NCBI RefSeq assembly: GCF_016592555.1
Contig: NZ_AP014546.1
Location: 2,180,501-2,244,500, forward strand
Direction of reading: 5' to 3'
DNA from: Neptunomonas japonica JAMM 1380
Lineage (GTDB): Bacteria; Pseudomonadota; Gammaproteobacteria; Pseudomonadales; Balneatricaceae
DNA: 64,000 bases
Numbering within the stretch: the stretch's first letter is position 1; every line of letters begins with the position of its first letter. The translations under genes were made by a program, and so were the position numbers. Positions 1 through 8,652 of this stretch are shown in pieces. The notes beneath the pieces were generated by a model, which saw only the letters and a program-made list of their open reading frames with translations, made no database searches and had not been told where the DNA came from.

Positions 1-490
1 TTAGCTGTTGAGTACGCTCCTGCACTTTCGCTTCAAGAGATTCGTTAAGCTTTGCAAGCTCAGCATTCTTTTGAGCCGTTTCTGCTTGCAAACGTTTATT
101 TTCAAACTTCATCGCAGTTAGCTCAAAGCTATCGCTTACCACCTTTTTTACTTGATCATCATCCCATGGCTTGAGCATGAAGCGACTAATTTTACCTTTA
201 TTAATCGCATCAATTGTCGATTGAGTATCTGAATAACCAGACATCACAACTCTTTCAATTTCTGGGTGGTTTTCAGATACCTTCGCTAGAAAACATCCAC
301 CTTCCATCTCTGGCATACGCATATCGCTAATAACAATATCAACGGGTTGTTGCTTAAGCATTTCTAATGCTTCAATAGGCGAGGTTGTTGAGCGCACCGT
401 GCAACGCAACGGTCTTAGTAAGCGTTTCAGTGCATTTAATACCGCTTGTTCATCATCAACGAGAAGCACACTATTGTCTTTATACTCCAT
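1..490 (-). CDS. Response regulator, truncated by window edge
   Basis: The reading frame starts at the ATG at 488-490 and is still open at base 1, so only about 163 N-terminal residues are visible. They form a receiver domain: the acidic pair and following residues in LLVDDEQAV, the phospho-acceptor Asp in VISDMRMPEM, and the conserved Lys in FMLKPWDDD. The FMLKPW signature is typical of RpfG-like or HD-GYP/kinase-linked receivers. After the receiver comes a charged, probably coiled-coil linker ending in LEAKVQERTQQL, which often leads into a PAS, kinase or cyclase module. The output domain lies outside the window, so the exact function is unknown. Confidence 0.85.
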   Translation of the reverse strand, partial: MEYKDNSVLLVDDEQAVLNALKRLLRPLRCTVRSTTSPIEALEMLKQQPVDIVISDMRMPEMEGGCFLAKVSENHPEIERVVMSGYSDTQSTIDAINKGKISRFMLKPWDDDQVKKVVSDSFELTAMKFENKRLQAETAQKNAELAKLNESLEAKVQERTQQL

Positions 491-658
491 TTTCACCTCT
501 CTTTATTAGCCTATCCGATAAACTCAATATATAAATACAGTCATGAAACGACCGAGTTCAATGCAATCGATTTAGTTTAAAGATCAGTTTAGTTCAGCCG
601 TAGCGTTTATGCGTAATATAAGAGGCGCAATAGCAAAAGAGAAAAATAGCGGGCACAT

Positions 659-686
659 AAAAAAACCCGATATAAATATCAGGTTT
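659..686 (-). terminator. Rho-independent terminator of the GST gene
   Basis: An interrupted inverted repeat (aaacc/ggttt and gatat/atatc around a small loop) ends in seven T residues when read on the minus strand. It lies just downstream of the GST stop codon. Confidence 0.7.
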
Positions 687-709
687 ATTTAAGAAATAGA
701 GAGGCCAGT

Positions 710-1321
710 TTATTTACACAAAGCCTTATAGCGCTGTAAGCCATCACGCTTAGCTATACGAGCGCGCCACTGATTAATGTTGTTATATGCACTCAAGTCA
801 AACTTGATATCATCACAAATGCCCACAACGAACGATACATTTAGGTCGGCCAGCGTAAACCTGTCTGCCACTAAAAAGTCATTGCCTTGTAACTCAGCAT
901 CTAAGCTTGCTAGCATCACAGGGATTTTTTCGAATGCTTTAGCAATCACATCGGCATTGCGGTGTGGTTCTGGTACAAATACCAACTGAATAAAAGCATC
1001 AATCATGGGCACCTGTAAATCGGCTACAGACCAAACGCTCCACTGGCTCACTAAACCACGCTCTTGTGCCGTTGTGCCTAGTAGCTCAGGTTTATATGCA
1101 TCGGCAATGTAGTTATTAATGGCCAGTGATTCCCAAATAGTAAAGTCGCCATCTTGAAGTGCCGGTACTTTACCGTTGCGATTAATCTTCAAAAACTCTT
1201 CAGACTTATGCTCACCCGCTTTAAAGTCGATAGTTTTTGTTTCGTAAGATACGCCAGACTCTTCGAGGCACCAGAAACAACGCCCTGCGCTAGATTTTGG
1301 ACTACCATAAATTGTTATCAT
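710..1321 (-). CDS. Glutathione S-transferase family protein
   Basis: This protein of about 203 residues has a thioredoxin-fold N-terminal half (MITIYGSP..., the cis-Pro region NGKVPALQDG, and the glutathione gamma-Glu-binding ES in TIWESLAINNYI). An all-helical C-terminal half follows, with the GST-C motif FTLADLNVS. I chose the ATG at 1319-1321 rather than the GTG one codon upstream because GST N-termini usually begin right at the first beta strand and an AGGA-like site precedes it. The zeta-class SSCSWRVR motif is absent, so this is not obviously maleylacetoacetate isomerase. The substrate cannot be predicted. It is followed by its own terminator and appears monocistronic. Confidence 0.88.
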   Translation of the reverse strand: MITIYGSPKSSAGRCFWCLEESGVSYETKTIDFKAGEHKSEEFLKINRNGKVPALQDGDFTIWESLAINNYIADAYKPELLGTTAQERGLVSQWSVWSVADLQVPMIDAFIQLVFVPEPHRNADVIAKAFEKIPVMLASLDAELQGNDFLVADRFTLADLNVSFVVGICDDIKFDLSAYNNINQWRARIAKRDGLQRYKALCK

Positions 1322-1339
1322 CACTTGTTCCTGTCGGTG

Positions 1340-1621
1340 TTAATTTAGCCGATATTTTACGGGGCTAATCAAGTAGTTACCTACTAAAAATGGATGTACG
1401 CTAATAAGCTGATCAGTCACATCAGACTGTACAATAAAGGCAATATCACTGATATCGCGCTCAGTCTTGGCAAGGACTTCATAAGCTAGCCCTTTACGTA
1501 AGATCAACTTACCCTCTTCATAATAATCTGCATCTAAAACAATTTGGTCACCTTCAAGAAGGCTGTACCAAAAGAACTCAGAATCAACAAGTGGGTTAAC
1601 ATCTTCTTCTTTGATAATCAC
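1340..1621 (-). CDS. Hypothetical protein coupled to response regulator
   Basis: This is an acidic 93-residue protein that I do not recognise. Its ATG overlaps the stop of the NarL-type regulator by four bases (ATGA), so the two are probably translationally coupled and co-regulated. The middle (GDQIVLDADYYEEGKLILRKG) looks like a small beta-barrel or loop-rich fold. There are no cysteines, signal peptide or membrane segment. Its position suggests a role next to the two-component output, but this is inference only. Confidence 0.6.
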   Translation of the reverse strand: MIIKEEDVNPLVDSEFFWYSLLEGDQIVLDADYYEEGKLILRKGLAYEVLAKTERDISDIAFIVQSDVTDQLISVHPFLVGNYLISPVKYRLN

Positions 1622-2283
1622 GGTAGAACTACGCCATGTCGTATTGCGAGATGCACAATTTCTGAATTATTACCTAGCGATAGCTTGCGCATAATATTAG
1701 CTCGGTGTGCATGGACCGTTTTATGACTCAAGAATATAGACTCAGCAATCTGTGTTGCTGTCTGTCCCTCTGCTAACAAGGTAAAAATTTCAAACTCTCG
1801 CTTGGTAAGTAATTTAACCGGGCTAACCTCTTCATCATCACCATCATTAATGATCGCTTTGATGCTTTCAGAGAAATGCGTTCCACCTAAGTACACATCC
1901 AAAACAGCCTGAACCAGCTCTTCGGGTGCGCAGCGCTTTGTTAAGTAACCTTTTACACCGACCTTCACCAAGCTTTTAGGATAAGGGTTCGATTCCCATA
2001 CAGTCAGCACGATTACTTTTGCTAAAGCATCATGTGCAATGATTCTTTGGATTGCTTCAATGCCACCTTGGGCACCGGATGCATCCTGAGAGTCGGCATC
2101 ACTCGGCATAGAGAGATCCATAATAACGACATCAGGAGAGGTCTTCTTATAGGTATTAAAGGCTTCTTCGCTATTATTAGCCTGGGCTACAATTTCAATT
2201 TGTGGATGAGAATCAAGTAGCTGCTTAAAGCCCGCACGCACAATATCATGATCATCAACGAGTAGTACTTTTGCTGTTTTCAT
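1618..2283 (-). CDS. NarL/FixJ-family response regulator
   Basis: The receiver domain covers about residues 1-135: DDHD acidic pocket, phospho-acceptor Asp in VVIMDLSMP, and Lys in KGYLTKR. A LuxR-type helix-turn-helix covers about 155-215, with LTKREFEIFTLLAEGQT and the recognition helix SHKTVHAHRANIMRKL. After the phospho-acceptor loop there is an unusual Ser/Asp/Ala/Gly-rich insertion (SDADSQDASGAQGG) that most NarL-type receivers lack. No cognate sensor kinase is adjacent in this orientation. The target genes are unknown. It probably activates transcription when phosphorylated, as is usual in this family. Confidence 0.92.
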   Translation of the reverse strand: MKTAKVLLVDDHDIVRAGFKQLLDSHPQIEIVAQANNSEEAFNTYKKTSPDVVIMDLSMPSDADSQDASGAQGGIEAIQRIIAHDALAKVIVLTVWESNPYPKSLVKVGVKGYLTKRCAPEELVQAVLDVYLGGTHFSESIKAIINDGDDEEVSPVKLLTKREFEIFTLLAEGQTATQIAESIFLSHKTVHAHRANIMRKLSLGNNSEIVHLAIRHGVVLP

Positions 2284-2360
2284 AACGCCTATTTACATGT
2301 ACTGATTGATTGTTGATAGAAAATTAATATCGATATAGGGGGAACCCAGTATAGCACTGC

Positions 2361-2807
2361 TTAAATTTTCATCAATTCTGAATTTGAGTCTGCACCGGTA
2401 TATGCTTCACTACTATCTATATCTAAAGCATAAACTGATGCCTGATTTGGATCTTTACAACCCGCTGGATAAGCGACCAATTCATCGCTGTATCCAACCA
2501 ATTTAACACCTTCTTGCTGGCAATGACGTAATACTTTCTCTAACGCTTTTATCACAGCAAGCTGACGGTCATTAAATTCTCCCGCCCCTAGCTCACTTCT
2601 GCGCTTACCCGTTACTTGGCGAATAACATAACCATCATCTCCAAGTAACTGAATACTGACACCTGTAATCTTCTCTTTAACCAATAACAACTTTGCTTGT
2701 GCAAACACTTCCTCAGATAAACAATTAACCGCGTCGCCCTCAGAACATGACAAAAGAGCCGCTCTAATAGTTTCGTTATCCGCTTCTAACTGTAAATCAG
2801 TATCCAT
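2361..2807 (-). CDS. Hypothetical protein
   Basis: This acidic 148-residue protein starts at the ATG at 2805-2807 and has no recognisable domain. It is predicted soluble, with an N-terminal helical region, a beta-rich centre (ITGVSIQLLGDDGYVIRQV) and four cysteines, one each in the LLSCSEG, VNCLSE, LRHCQQE and PAGCKD contexts. It lies between the KfrA-like gene and the NarL-type regulator, about 50 bases after the former, and could share a transcript with it. No function is proposed. Confidence 0.55.
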   Translation of the reverse strand: MDTDLQLEADNETIRAALLSCSEGDAVNCLSEEVFAQAKLLLVKEKITGVSIQLLGDDGYVIRQVTGKRRSELGAGEFNDRQLAVIKALEKVLRHCQQEGVKLVGYSDELVAYPAGCKDPNQASVYALDIDSSEAYTGADSNSELMKI

Positions 2808-2860
2808 GCGTTTTCCTGGAAGTATTTATCCGACAAGATTCGTATATAAGAAATTGATTA

Positions 2861-3682
2861 TTAAGACATACTTTTTGCCAGAGATAGCTCATGTTTGCAA
2901 TCAGTTAGTGCTTTTAGTGCATCATCATAACGTGCATCTTGCTGAGCTACGACTAGTTCCAAACGATGTTGTTGCTGCATTGCGGCCCTTTCTTTACTCA
3001 ACAATTGATCCTTAAGATAAGCACACTCTTCTTCTTTACTCTTAAGAGATGATTCTAGGCTCTTGATTTTTATAATATTAACTTTCAGTTCAACTTTTGC
3101 ATCAAGTAATAAATCACTGCTATCCAAAGACGCTGTAGGCACGAGAGAGGCACTATCACGTTGAATTATTTTTAACTGTTTATTTTCTCGTTTAATCTCA
3201 TCCCGTTCAGATGTGGCTCGAATCAATAGAGTCTCAGACGCTAACAATTTTTGCTGCGCGTCCCTACACTGCTCATTAAGGGAATCACTTTGAGCACGTA
3301 AGGTCATATTTTGCTGCTGTAGCTGATCAACCGTCGCTCTTAACTGTTCTAGCTGCTCTAGGTTCTCAGCTTTACGACTGAGCAGTATATCGGCCACCTC
3401 ATCTCTCTCATTTTTAAAAGAGTGATGCGCATAAGCTAGCGCTTGATCCCATAACTTATTTGCTGCACTAATAACGGGCTCTGGCAGCTCTGGATGCTGA
3501 TCTTTTCGATTAATTCTGTCAGATAAGGTCGACCACCACGTATTTAATGCAGAATTGATGGTTGTAATACTGCCGCTGCCAATACGGTCTCGTACATTTT
3601 GTTGTGTCGGACGCGTACCTTCTTGTAACAGAAGATCAGCTGCGGCAAAAACTTTTTCTCGGGTATCTGACTTTTTTGGCAT
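2861..3682 (-). CDS. KfrA-like DNA-binding coiled-coil protein
   Basis: This 273-residue protein has an N-terminal DNA-binding domain of the KfrA_N type at about residues 5-110 (EKVFAAADLLLQEG, PTQQNVRDRIG, the glycine/serine turn GSITTINSALNTWW). A long alpha-helical coiled coil follows at about 115-265 (repeated LEQLEQLRATVDQLQQQN-like heptads). KfrA is best known from broad-host-range plasmids, where it is a nucleoid-like, autoregulated segregation accessory protein. Chromosomal relatives occur in gammaproteobacteria. A palindrome sits just upstream of the start codon and could be its operator. I see no plasmid replication genes around it, so this is probably a chromosomal member. Confidence 0.75.
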   Translation of the reverse strand: MPKKSDTREKVFAAADLLLQEGTRPTQQNVRDRIGSGSITTINSALNTWWSTLSDRINRKDQHPELPEPVISAANKLWDQALAYAHHSFKNERDEVADILLSRKAENLEQLEQLRATVDQLQQQNMTLRAQSDSLNEQCRDAQQKLLASETLLIRATSERDEIKRENKQLKIIQRDSASLVPTASLDSSDLLLDAKVELKVNIIKIKSLESSLKSKEEECAYLKDQLLSKERAAMQQQHRLELVVAQQDARYDDALKALTDCKHELSLAKSMS

Positions 3683-3706
3683 AAATAATACACAATTCGT
3701 ATTGTT

Positions 3707-3718
3707 TGATACGTATCA
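3707..3718. promoter_or_regulatory. Palindrome upstream of kfrA-like gene, possible operator
   Basis: TGATACGTATCA is a perfect 12-base palindrome 25 bases before the KfrA-like ATG. A further half site, GTATCAA, follows at 3724-3730, and an imperfect repeat (CAATTCGTATTG) lies on the gene-proximal side. KfrA proteins are known to repress their own promoters through inverted repeats; assigning this site is inference. Confidence 0.5.
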
Positions 3719-3762
3719 TATCTGTATCAACTGTGTTTTTCACGCCCAAAAAGCACTTTTCA

Positions 3763-4386
3763 CTATAAATCAGTGATAGGCAATACTGACGCAGGCTTAT
3801 TCAATGTACTGAGCAGCTTAAGCGCTGTGTAGGCATCATTTGCGGCATATAAAAGCTGATTATCCTTTAGCTCGCGCGCGGACCAATTCGACATAGTTAC
3901 CGATTTAGATTTTTGAAACTTACGGTTAAACACGATAGCCACGGCTGCCTTCACGCCTAACTCTTTACGATAACCTTGCTGCCTAAAGACTCGATCCATA
4001 TCCAAAATAGCCCGAGGCGCTATACCCAGCTTACGACGCAAATGGCTTTTGTCTGACTTCAACCCAAAACCTACTTTTATCACTTTAGTAGACTCCATTA
4101 ATTCAGTTACATGCCGATGACTCTCAACTTTATGCAATTGAAATATATAGGCCGTCTCTAAGGTGGTGAACTGGACAATATGTGGCCCCAGAGAAGCCTC
4201 CCCTTTTTGGAACGTTGGCCGCGATTCCGTGTCAAACCCTATAAATTGACAGCGAGCGAGATCGCTAGCGGCAGCAGCAAATTCCTCTTTCGTATGAGGT
4301 ACTATGATCTGCGCTAACGACAGCCCGACAAAAGGCTCTAAAAGTGCCATTTCAGATTTTGTTGGTGCCTCTATTTCATTTGCCAT
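3763..4386 (-). CDS. 3'-5' exonuclease domain protein (DEDD superfamily)
   Basis: The 207 residues correspond to a stand-alone DNA_pol_A_exo1 domain. Exo I is visible as FIGFDTESRPTF, Exo II around the VIKVGFGLKSDKSHLRR helix with its acidic residue, and Exo III as the NNQLLYAANDAYTALKL-like C-terminal helix with the Tyr-x-x-x-Asp arrangement of DEDDy enzymes. Relatives include the exonuclease domain of Werner protein and RNase D. No HRDC domain is present, so it is not a typical RNase D. Nucleic-acid 3'-end trimming is the likely activity; the substrate is unknown. It appears to be a single-gene unit divergent from gap. Confidence 0.8.
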   Translation of the reverse strand: MANEIEAPTKSEMALLEPFVGLSLAQIIVPHTKEEFAAAASDLARCQFIGFDTESRPTFQKGEASLGPHIVQFTTLETAYIFQLHKVESHRHVTELMESTKVIKVGFGLKSDKSHLRRKLGIAPRAILDMDRVFRQQGYRKELGVKAAVAIVFNRKFQKSKSVTMSNWSARELKDNQLLYAANDAYTALKLLSTLNKPASVLPITDL

Positions 4387-4549
4387 TTAGCTGTCTCAAA
4401 ATGATTCTGACTTATGATAATGGGTTTATACAAACAACCATAGTAACTGATTAATACTAGAGGACTTATTCTTTTTAACTTCCTATTTACGCCTCTTTTA
4501 AAACTAGCCTATGCTTTAAACAATGTTCACATATTTAAGGAGTATTGAT

Positions 4550-5554
4550 ATGACTATTCGAATAGCAATTAACGGCTATGGACGTATCGGCAGAAATATC
4601 ATGCGTGCCTTATATGAAGGCCACCATAAGGAGCACTTATCCATCGTTGCTATTAATGACTTAGGCGATGCCGATGCAAGCGCTCTTTTAACTGAGTACG
4701 ACTCTGTACATGGACATTTTGAGCACACCGTTTCCGTTTCAGAAAACAAAATGCTTATCGATAATGATGAAATTAAAATATTAAAAGAAAGCGACCCACA
4801 TAACTTAAATTGGGGGGACCTGGATATTGATATCGTTTTCGAGTGCACAGGGCGCTTTACCGCCCGAGAAAATGCCGCCATACACTTAAAACAAGGTGCT
4901 AAAAAAGTACTCATTTCGGCACCCGGAAAAGATGCCGACGCCACCATTGTTTACGGTGTAAACCATGAAATCTTAACCGCAGAGCACCTCATAGTATCCA
5001 ACGCTTCTTGTACAACAAACTGCTTAGCACCGATGGCACACGTGCTTAATCAGCATATTGGTATCAAACAAGGAATCATGACCACGATCCACTCTTACAC
5101 TAATGACCAGCATCTTTCTGACGTTTACAGCAACGATATTTATCGCGCCAGAGCAGCAGCATTATCCATGATTCCGACACGCACCGGGGCCGCCGAAGCC
5201 GTCAGTTTGGTATTGCCTGAACTCAAAGGGAAGCTATCGGGCTTAGCGGTACGCGTCCCTACGGCTAATGTCTCTCTAATTGATCTTAGTTTTACTCCGA
5301 ACAATAAAACCAGTCTGGAAGAGATCAATAACCTGATGCACGATGCCAGCCAAGGACAACTGCAAGGCATCCTTGCTTACAATAAGCTCCCCTTGGTATC
5401 GGTAGACTTTAACCACAATCCCGCATCATCTATTTTTGATAGCACCCAAACCATCGTCAGTGATGGACTCATCAAGGTGTTTGCTTGGTACGATAACGAA
5501 TGGGGGTTCTCAAACCGCATGCTAGATACCGCACGCGCTATGAGTCTCGTTTAA
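4550..5554 (+). CDS. gap: Glyceraldehyde-3-phosphate dehydrogenase, type I
   Basis: This 334-residue GAPDH oxidatively phosphorylates glyceraldehyde-3-phosphate with NAD(P). The N-terminal Rossmann motif is [10 protein letters not shown]. The catalytic Cys154 lies in [12 protein letters not shown], the catalytic His follows in [10 protein letters not shown], and the C-terminal [12 protein letters not shown] is conserved. I chose the ATG at 4550 because AAGGAG at 4537-4542 sits seven bases before it; an ATG at 4523 in the same frame would place that ribosome site inside the coding region. Phosphorylating GAPDH and erythrose-4-phosphate dehydrogenase are hard to tell apart by eye, but the [16 protein letters not shown] set fits GAPDH. 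It converges tightly on sbcC with no room for a long terminator. Confidence 0.93.
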   Translation: MTIRIAINGYGRIGRNIMRALYEGHHKEHLSIVAINDLGDADASALLTEYDSVHGHFEHTVSVSENKMLIDNDEIKILKESDPHNLNWGDLDIDIVFECTGRFTARENAAIHLKQGAKKVLISAPGKDADATIVYGVNHEILTAEHLIVSNASCTTNCLAPMAHVLNQHIGIKQGIMTTIHSYTNDQHLSDVYSNDIYRARAAALSMIPTRTGAAEAVSLVLPELKGKLSGLAVRVPTANVSLIDLSFTPNNKTSLEEINNLMHDASQGQLQGILAYNKLPLVSVDFNHNPASSIFDSTQTIVSDGLIKVFAWYDNEWGFSNRMLDTARAMSLV

Positions 5555-5574
5555 CTTGTCCTAACGGGCATCAG

Positions 5575-8500
5575 CTACCCAGCATCACGCCAAACAATTT
5601 TGCTGCCTAACTCTGATGCCTTAATATCAATACGCGCAGGTATTTGTTCTTTAAGCTCTGCTACGTGGGAAATGATACCGATCATCCGGCCACTTTGTTG
5701 TAAGTCAGTCAGTGTACGAATGGCCAAATCCAATGACTCAGGATCAAGACTACCAAAGCCTTCATCAATAAAGAGTGTGTCTAAACGGATACCACCTGCA
5801 TAAGCCTGCACTACATCAGATAAGCCCAGTGCCAATGCTAATGCGGCCATAAAGCTCTCGCCACCAGAAAGCGTTGCGACTGCACGCACTCTCCCACTGT
5901 AAGCATCCTCGACCTCCAGATCCAACCCCGATGCCTTATTACCTTTAGCACGCTCCTCTTTACGGAGCAGCCGATAACGCCCCTTGCTCATGAGTGCCAA
6001 ACGGTGGCTCGCTTCAATCAGTACATCATCCAGCAGCACGCTTAACACAAAGCGCTGCAAACTTACCTTGTTGCCGGTCTGTCCGTTAGCCACATCACTC
6101 AAGGTGCCGACTACCGCATACTGCGCTTCAAGTGCAGAACCTTCTTTATTTAATGTCGCTATGCGCTGCTGTGTATTTTGCAGAAGCGTTAGCTGGTCGT
6201 GCACCAAACGCCACTGCTGCTCAGCTGCATACAGTGCCTCCTCTGCAGAAGCAATTTTATCTAAATACGGCTGTAAATCAGGACGGGCGGACTCCCCCAA
6301 TGCCTGCTGCTGGCTTTGCAGTGCACCTAAGTTGTGTTGCAGCGCTTTTTTATATCCATCAATACGCTGCACAAGACTGTCTTTTATTGCAGCATCAAGA
6401 AGTGACTCCTTGAACTCTTTTACACCTTCAAATGCACTGCCCAATAAGCTTGCTTGCCATTGAGTTTTGGCTGCATCAAGCGTTTGCTGGCTTTGCCCTA
6501 CATTCTCTTGAAGAACGCCTAACGCAGCAGCCGCAGAATCATGTTGCTCTTTTGCTGTGTCATAACGCGTTTGTAAGCGGTTCAACTGCTGCTCACAGCT
6601 ATTCATGGTACCTTGTTGCTGCGTGATGGCAGCCTCTAGCACACCCAGTGAGCGGTATGCTTCTGGGAGTTCTTGTTCTGCTATTTGGTAGGCTTTTAGC
6701 TCTTGCGCCATAAGCTGGCTGGCAGCGTTCCAAGCGCTCTGCGTCTCGTCCATTGAGCTTGATAACGGCAGCTGCGATTTTTTAAGCTCATTCAATGCTT
6801 GCTCGGATTTTCTCAATATACCTTGCTGATTTTGTAAATTGTCCAATCGCTTTTTAAGCGCAGAAAAGTGCGACTGCATCTCTTGTAACGATGAGTGCGA
6901 TGCGTCACCTAGCGCTTGATGTAGGTCTTTATCGATATCAGAAATCTCTTGAGACAAGCGGGATATTTCTGTTTTGATTGAGCGATAATTTTCTCGCTCT
7001 GTATTGAGTAAATCACTCGCTTCCTGATACTGCTTTCTTACCTGCTCTACCATAGCTTGAGTAGGTGGTGGAACGTCTGAGTGTGCTGGTGAAGGATGGT
7101 CCATGCTACCGCAAACAGGACAAGACGCTCCATCATCCAATGTCATCGCCAGAATAGCCGCTTGTGCTAAATGCCAATCTCGCTCGATAGTGTTCGCCGC
7201 TTTTTCCTTCTCATCGGCTGCTGCTTTTAATGCTGCGCCTTTTTGCCCCGAAGTAAGAAGGCTTGTTTCAAGCGTATTATTTTGGCGTTGTAGTTGATCA
7301 ATTTTCTTCTTTTTCTCTAACTGCTGCGAGTAACTTTGCAGCGTCAGCGAAAGCCCATCAGATTCTTGTACAGACAGCCTTAATTGCGCAATGGATTGCT
7401 CTGTTTCGTCAATACTCTTTTGATTAGCAGCATGTAGCTGCTTCGAAAGCGCCAGTGCCGCCTCTGTTTTTGACGAAGCATTTACCGCAACAGCATGGTT
7501 ATCTTTTAAGCTTTGTAGCTTCTGAACCCGAGATTGAAAACCCAATAAAACCTGTAGCTGTGCTTTATGAGCATCCAACTGCTGCCTCAACGCAGGTAAC
7601 TGTGCATGCTCAATGGATATTGCCTGCAAAGACTGCTCAAACAGCTTGAGCTTTTCTGTTTCTGTTTTTAAGCGTTCGGTATGCTGTACATGTATTGCTG
7701 TTGAAGATTCAAAACGCTCAAAATCAGGCACAATATGTTGTGCCTCGCTATGACGCTGCAATTGAATAGACTGTTGATCAATCGCATCTTTCTGCTGTGC
7801 CAACACTTGCTGCTCAGCCATCAAATTATCTAACTGTGTAAAACGCGAAATTAACTCGACTGCTTGATCTTGTTCACGTAGCGCTTTTACCCGTTCTTCA
7901 AGCTGGTGATCATAAACCTGTTTTAGTTTTTGTGTATCATCTGAAGCATGCTGAAGCTTTTCAGTGAGTGTTTCAAGACTCTCTAATCCGGCTTGCCCCA
8001 ACAGCGCAATTTTTTGCTTATTGAGCGAATCAACTTCACGTCGCACTTCTGCTGAGCGGTTTTTTAATTCATCTTCCAGACGTTTGTAAATTTGCGTCTG
8101 AAACAACTGACTAAAAATATGCTCTCTATCTTTTGAATCCGCCGTTAATAACTGGCGAAACTTACCTTGTGGCAATACCATCACCTGGCGAAACTGATCG
8201 GCATTCATGCCGAGTAACTGCTCAACTTCGCGGGTAGCTTCCGTTACTTTATTGCTGACAATCAACTTTTCTGGTGAGCCATCATCTGCCAATAACCAAA
8301 GCTGGGCTTCGCCAGACTGCTGAGTAAAGCCATCTCCTCTCGCTTTTGGGCGTGCCTGTTCCGGAATGCGACGGATTCGATAACATTTACCGGTTAACTC
8401 AAAGGTAAATGTTACTTCCGTTAGCAGGCTTGGCTGCGCGAGATCTGAGCGCATCTGCACACCTTCGCGCTCATCACCTGTAGTTTTTCCATACAAAGCA

Positions 8501-8649
8501 AAGCAGATTGCATCGAGTAAGGTGGTTTTTCCTGATCCTGTTGGGCCATTGATCAAAAAAAGCGGCTTATCGCCTAAGCGCGAAAAATCAATATTTTCTT
8601 CTGCCGCGAAGGGGCCAAAAGCACACATCTGTAACGTTAATGGATGCAT
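5575..8649 (-). CDS. sbcC: Exonuclease SbcC, SMC-like ATPase subunit
   Basis: At 1024 residues this matches the usual SbcC length. Walker A is near the N-terminus (GPTGSGKTTLLDA). Two long coiled-coil arms flank a zinc hook (CPVCG, mid-protein), and the C-terminal lobe carries the ABC signature TLSGGESFMAALALALGL and Walker B LDTLFIDEGFGSLD. With SbcD it forms the SbcCD (Mre11-Rad50-like) nuclease that opens hairpins and processes palindromes and DNA ends. It follows sbcD by three bases, so the pair forms an operon, as usual. Confidence 0.96.
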   Translation of the reverse strand: MHPLTLQMCAFGPFAAEENIDFSRLGDKPLFLINGPTGSGKTTLLDAICFALYGKTTGDEREGVQMRSDLAQPSLLTEVTFTFELTGKCYRIRRIPEQARPKARGDGFTQQSGEAQLWLLADDGSPEKLIVSNKVTEATREVEQLLGMNADQFRQVMVLPQGKFRQLLTADSKDREHIFSQLFQTQIYKRLEDELKNRSAEVRREVDSLNKQKIALLGQAGLESLETLTEKLQHASDDTQKLKQVYDHQLEERVKALREQDQAVELISRFTQLDNLMAEQQVLAQQKDAIDQQSIQLQRHSEAQHIVPDFERFESSTAIHVQHTERLKTETEKLKLFEQSLQAISIEHAQLPALRQQLDAHKAQLQVLLGFQSRVQKLQSLKDNHAVAVNASSKTEAALALSKQLHAANQKSIDETEQSIAQLRLSVQESDGLSLTLQSYSQQLEKKKKIDQLQRQNNTLETSLLTSGQKGAALKAAADEKEKAANTIERDWHLAQAAILAMTLDDGASCPVCGSMDHPSPAHSDVPPPTQAMVEQVRKQYQEASDLLNTERENYRSIKTEISRLSQEISDIDKDLHQALGDASHSSLQEMQSHFSALKKRLDNLQNQQGILRKSEQALNELKKSQLPLSSSMDETQSAWNAASQLMAQELKAYQIAEQELPEAYRSLGVLEAAITQQQGTMNSCEQQLNRLQTRYDTAKEQHDSAAAALGVLQENVGQSQQTLDAAKTQWQASLLGSAFEGVKEFKESLLDAAIKDSLVQRIDGYKKALQHNLGALQSQQQALGESARPDLQPYLDKIASAEEALYAAEQQWRLVHDQLTLLQNTQQRIATLNKEGSALEAQYAVVGTLSDVANGQTGNKVSLQRFVLSVLLDDVLIEASHRLALMSKGRYRLLRKEERAKGNKASGLDLEVEDAYSGRVRAVATLSGGESFMAALALALGLSDVVQAYAGGIRLDTLFIDEGFGSLDPESLDLAIRTLTDLQQSGRMIGIISHVAELKEQIPARIDIKASELGSKIVWRDAG

Positions 8650-8652
8650 CTG

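Noticed and set aside
4523..4549. Upstream ATG in frame with gap
   Set aside because: The ribosome site AAGGAG would lie inside this extension and the added residues have no GAPDH homology.
5600..8649. Many plus-strand frames opposite sbcC, sbcD and ftsK
   Set aside because: They are shadows of long conserved genes on the minus strand and have no family features.
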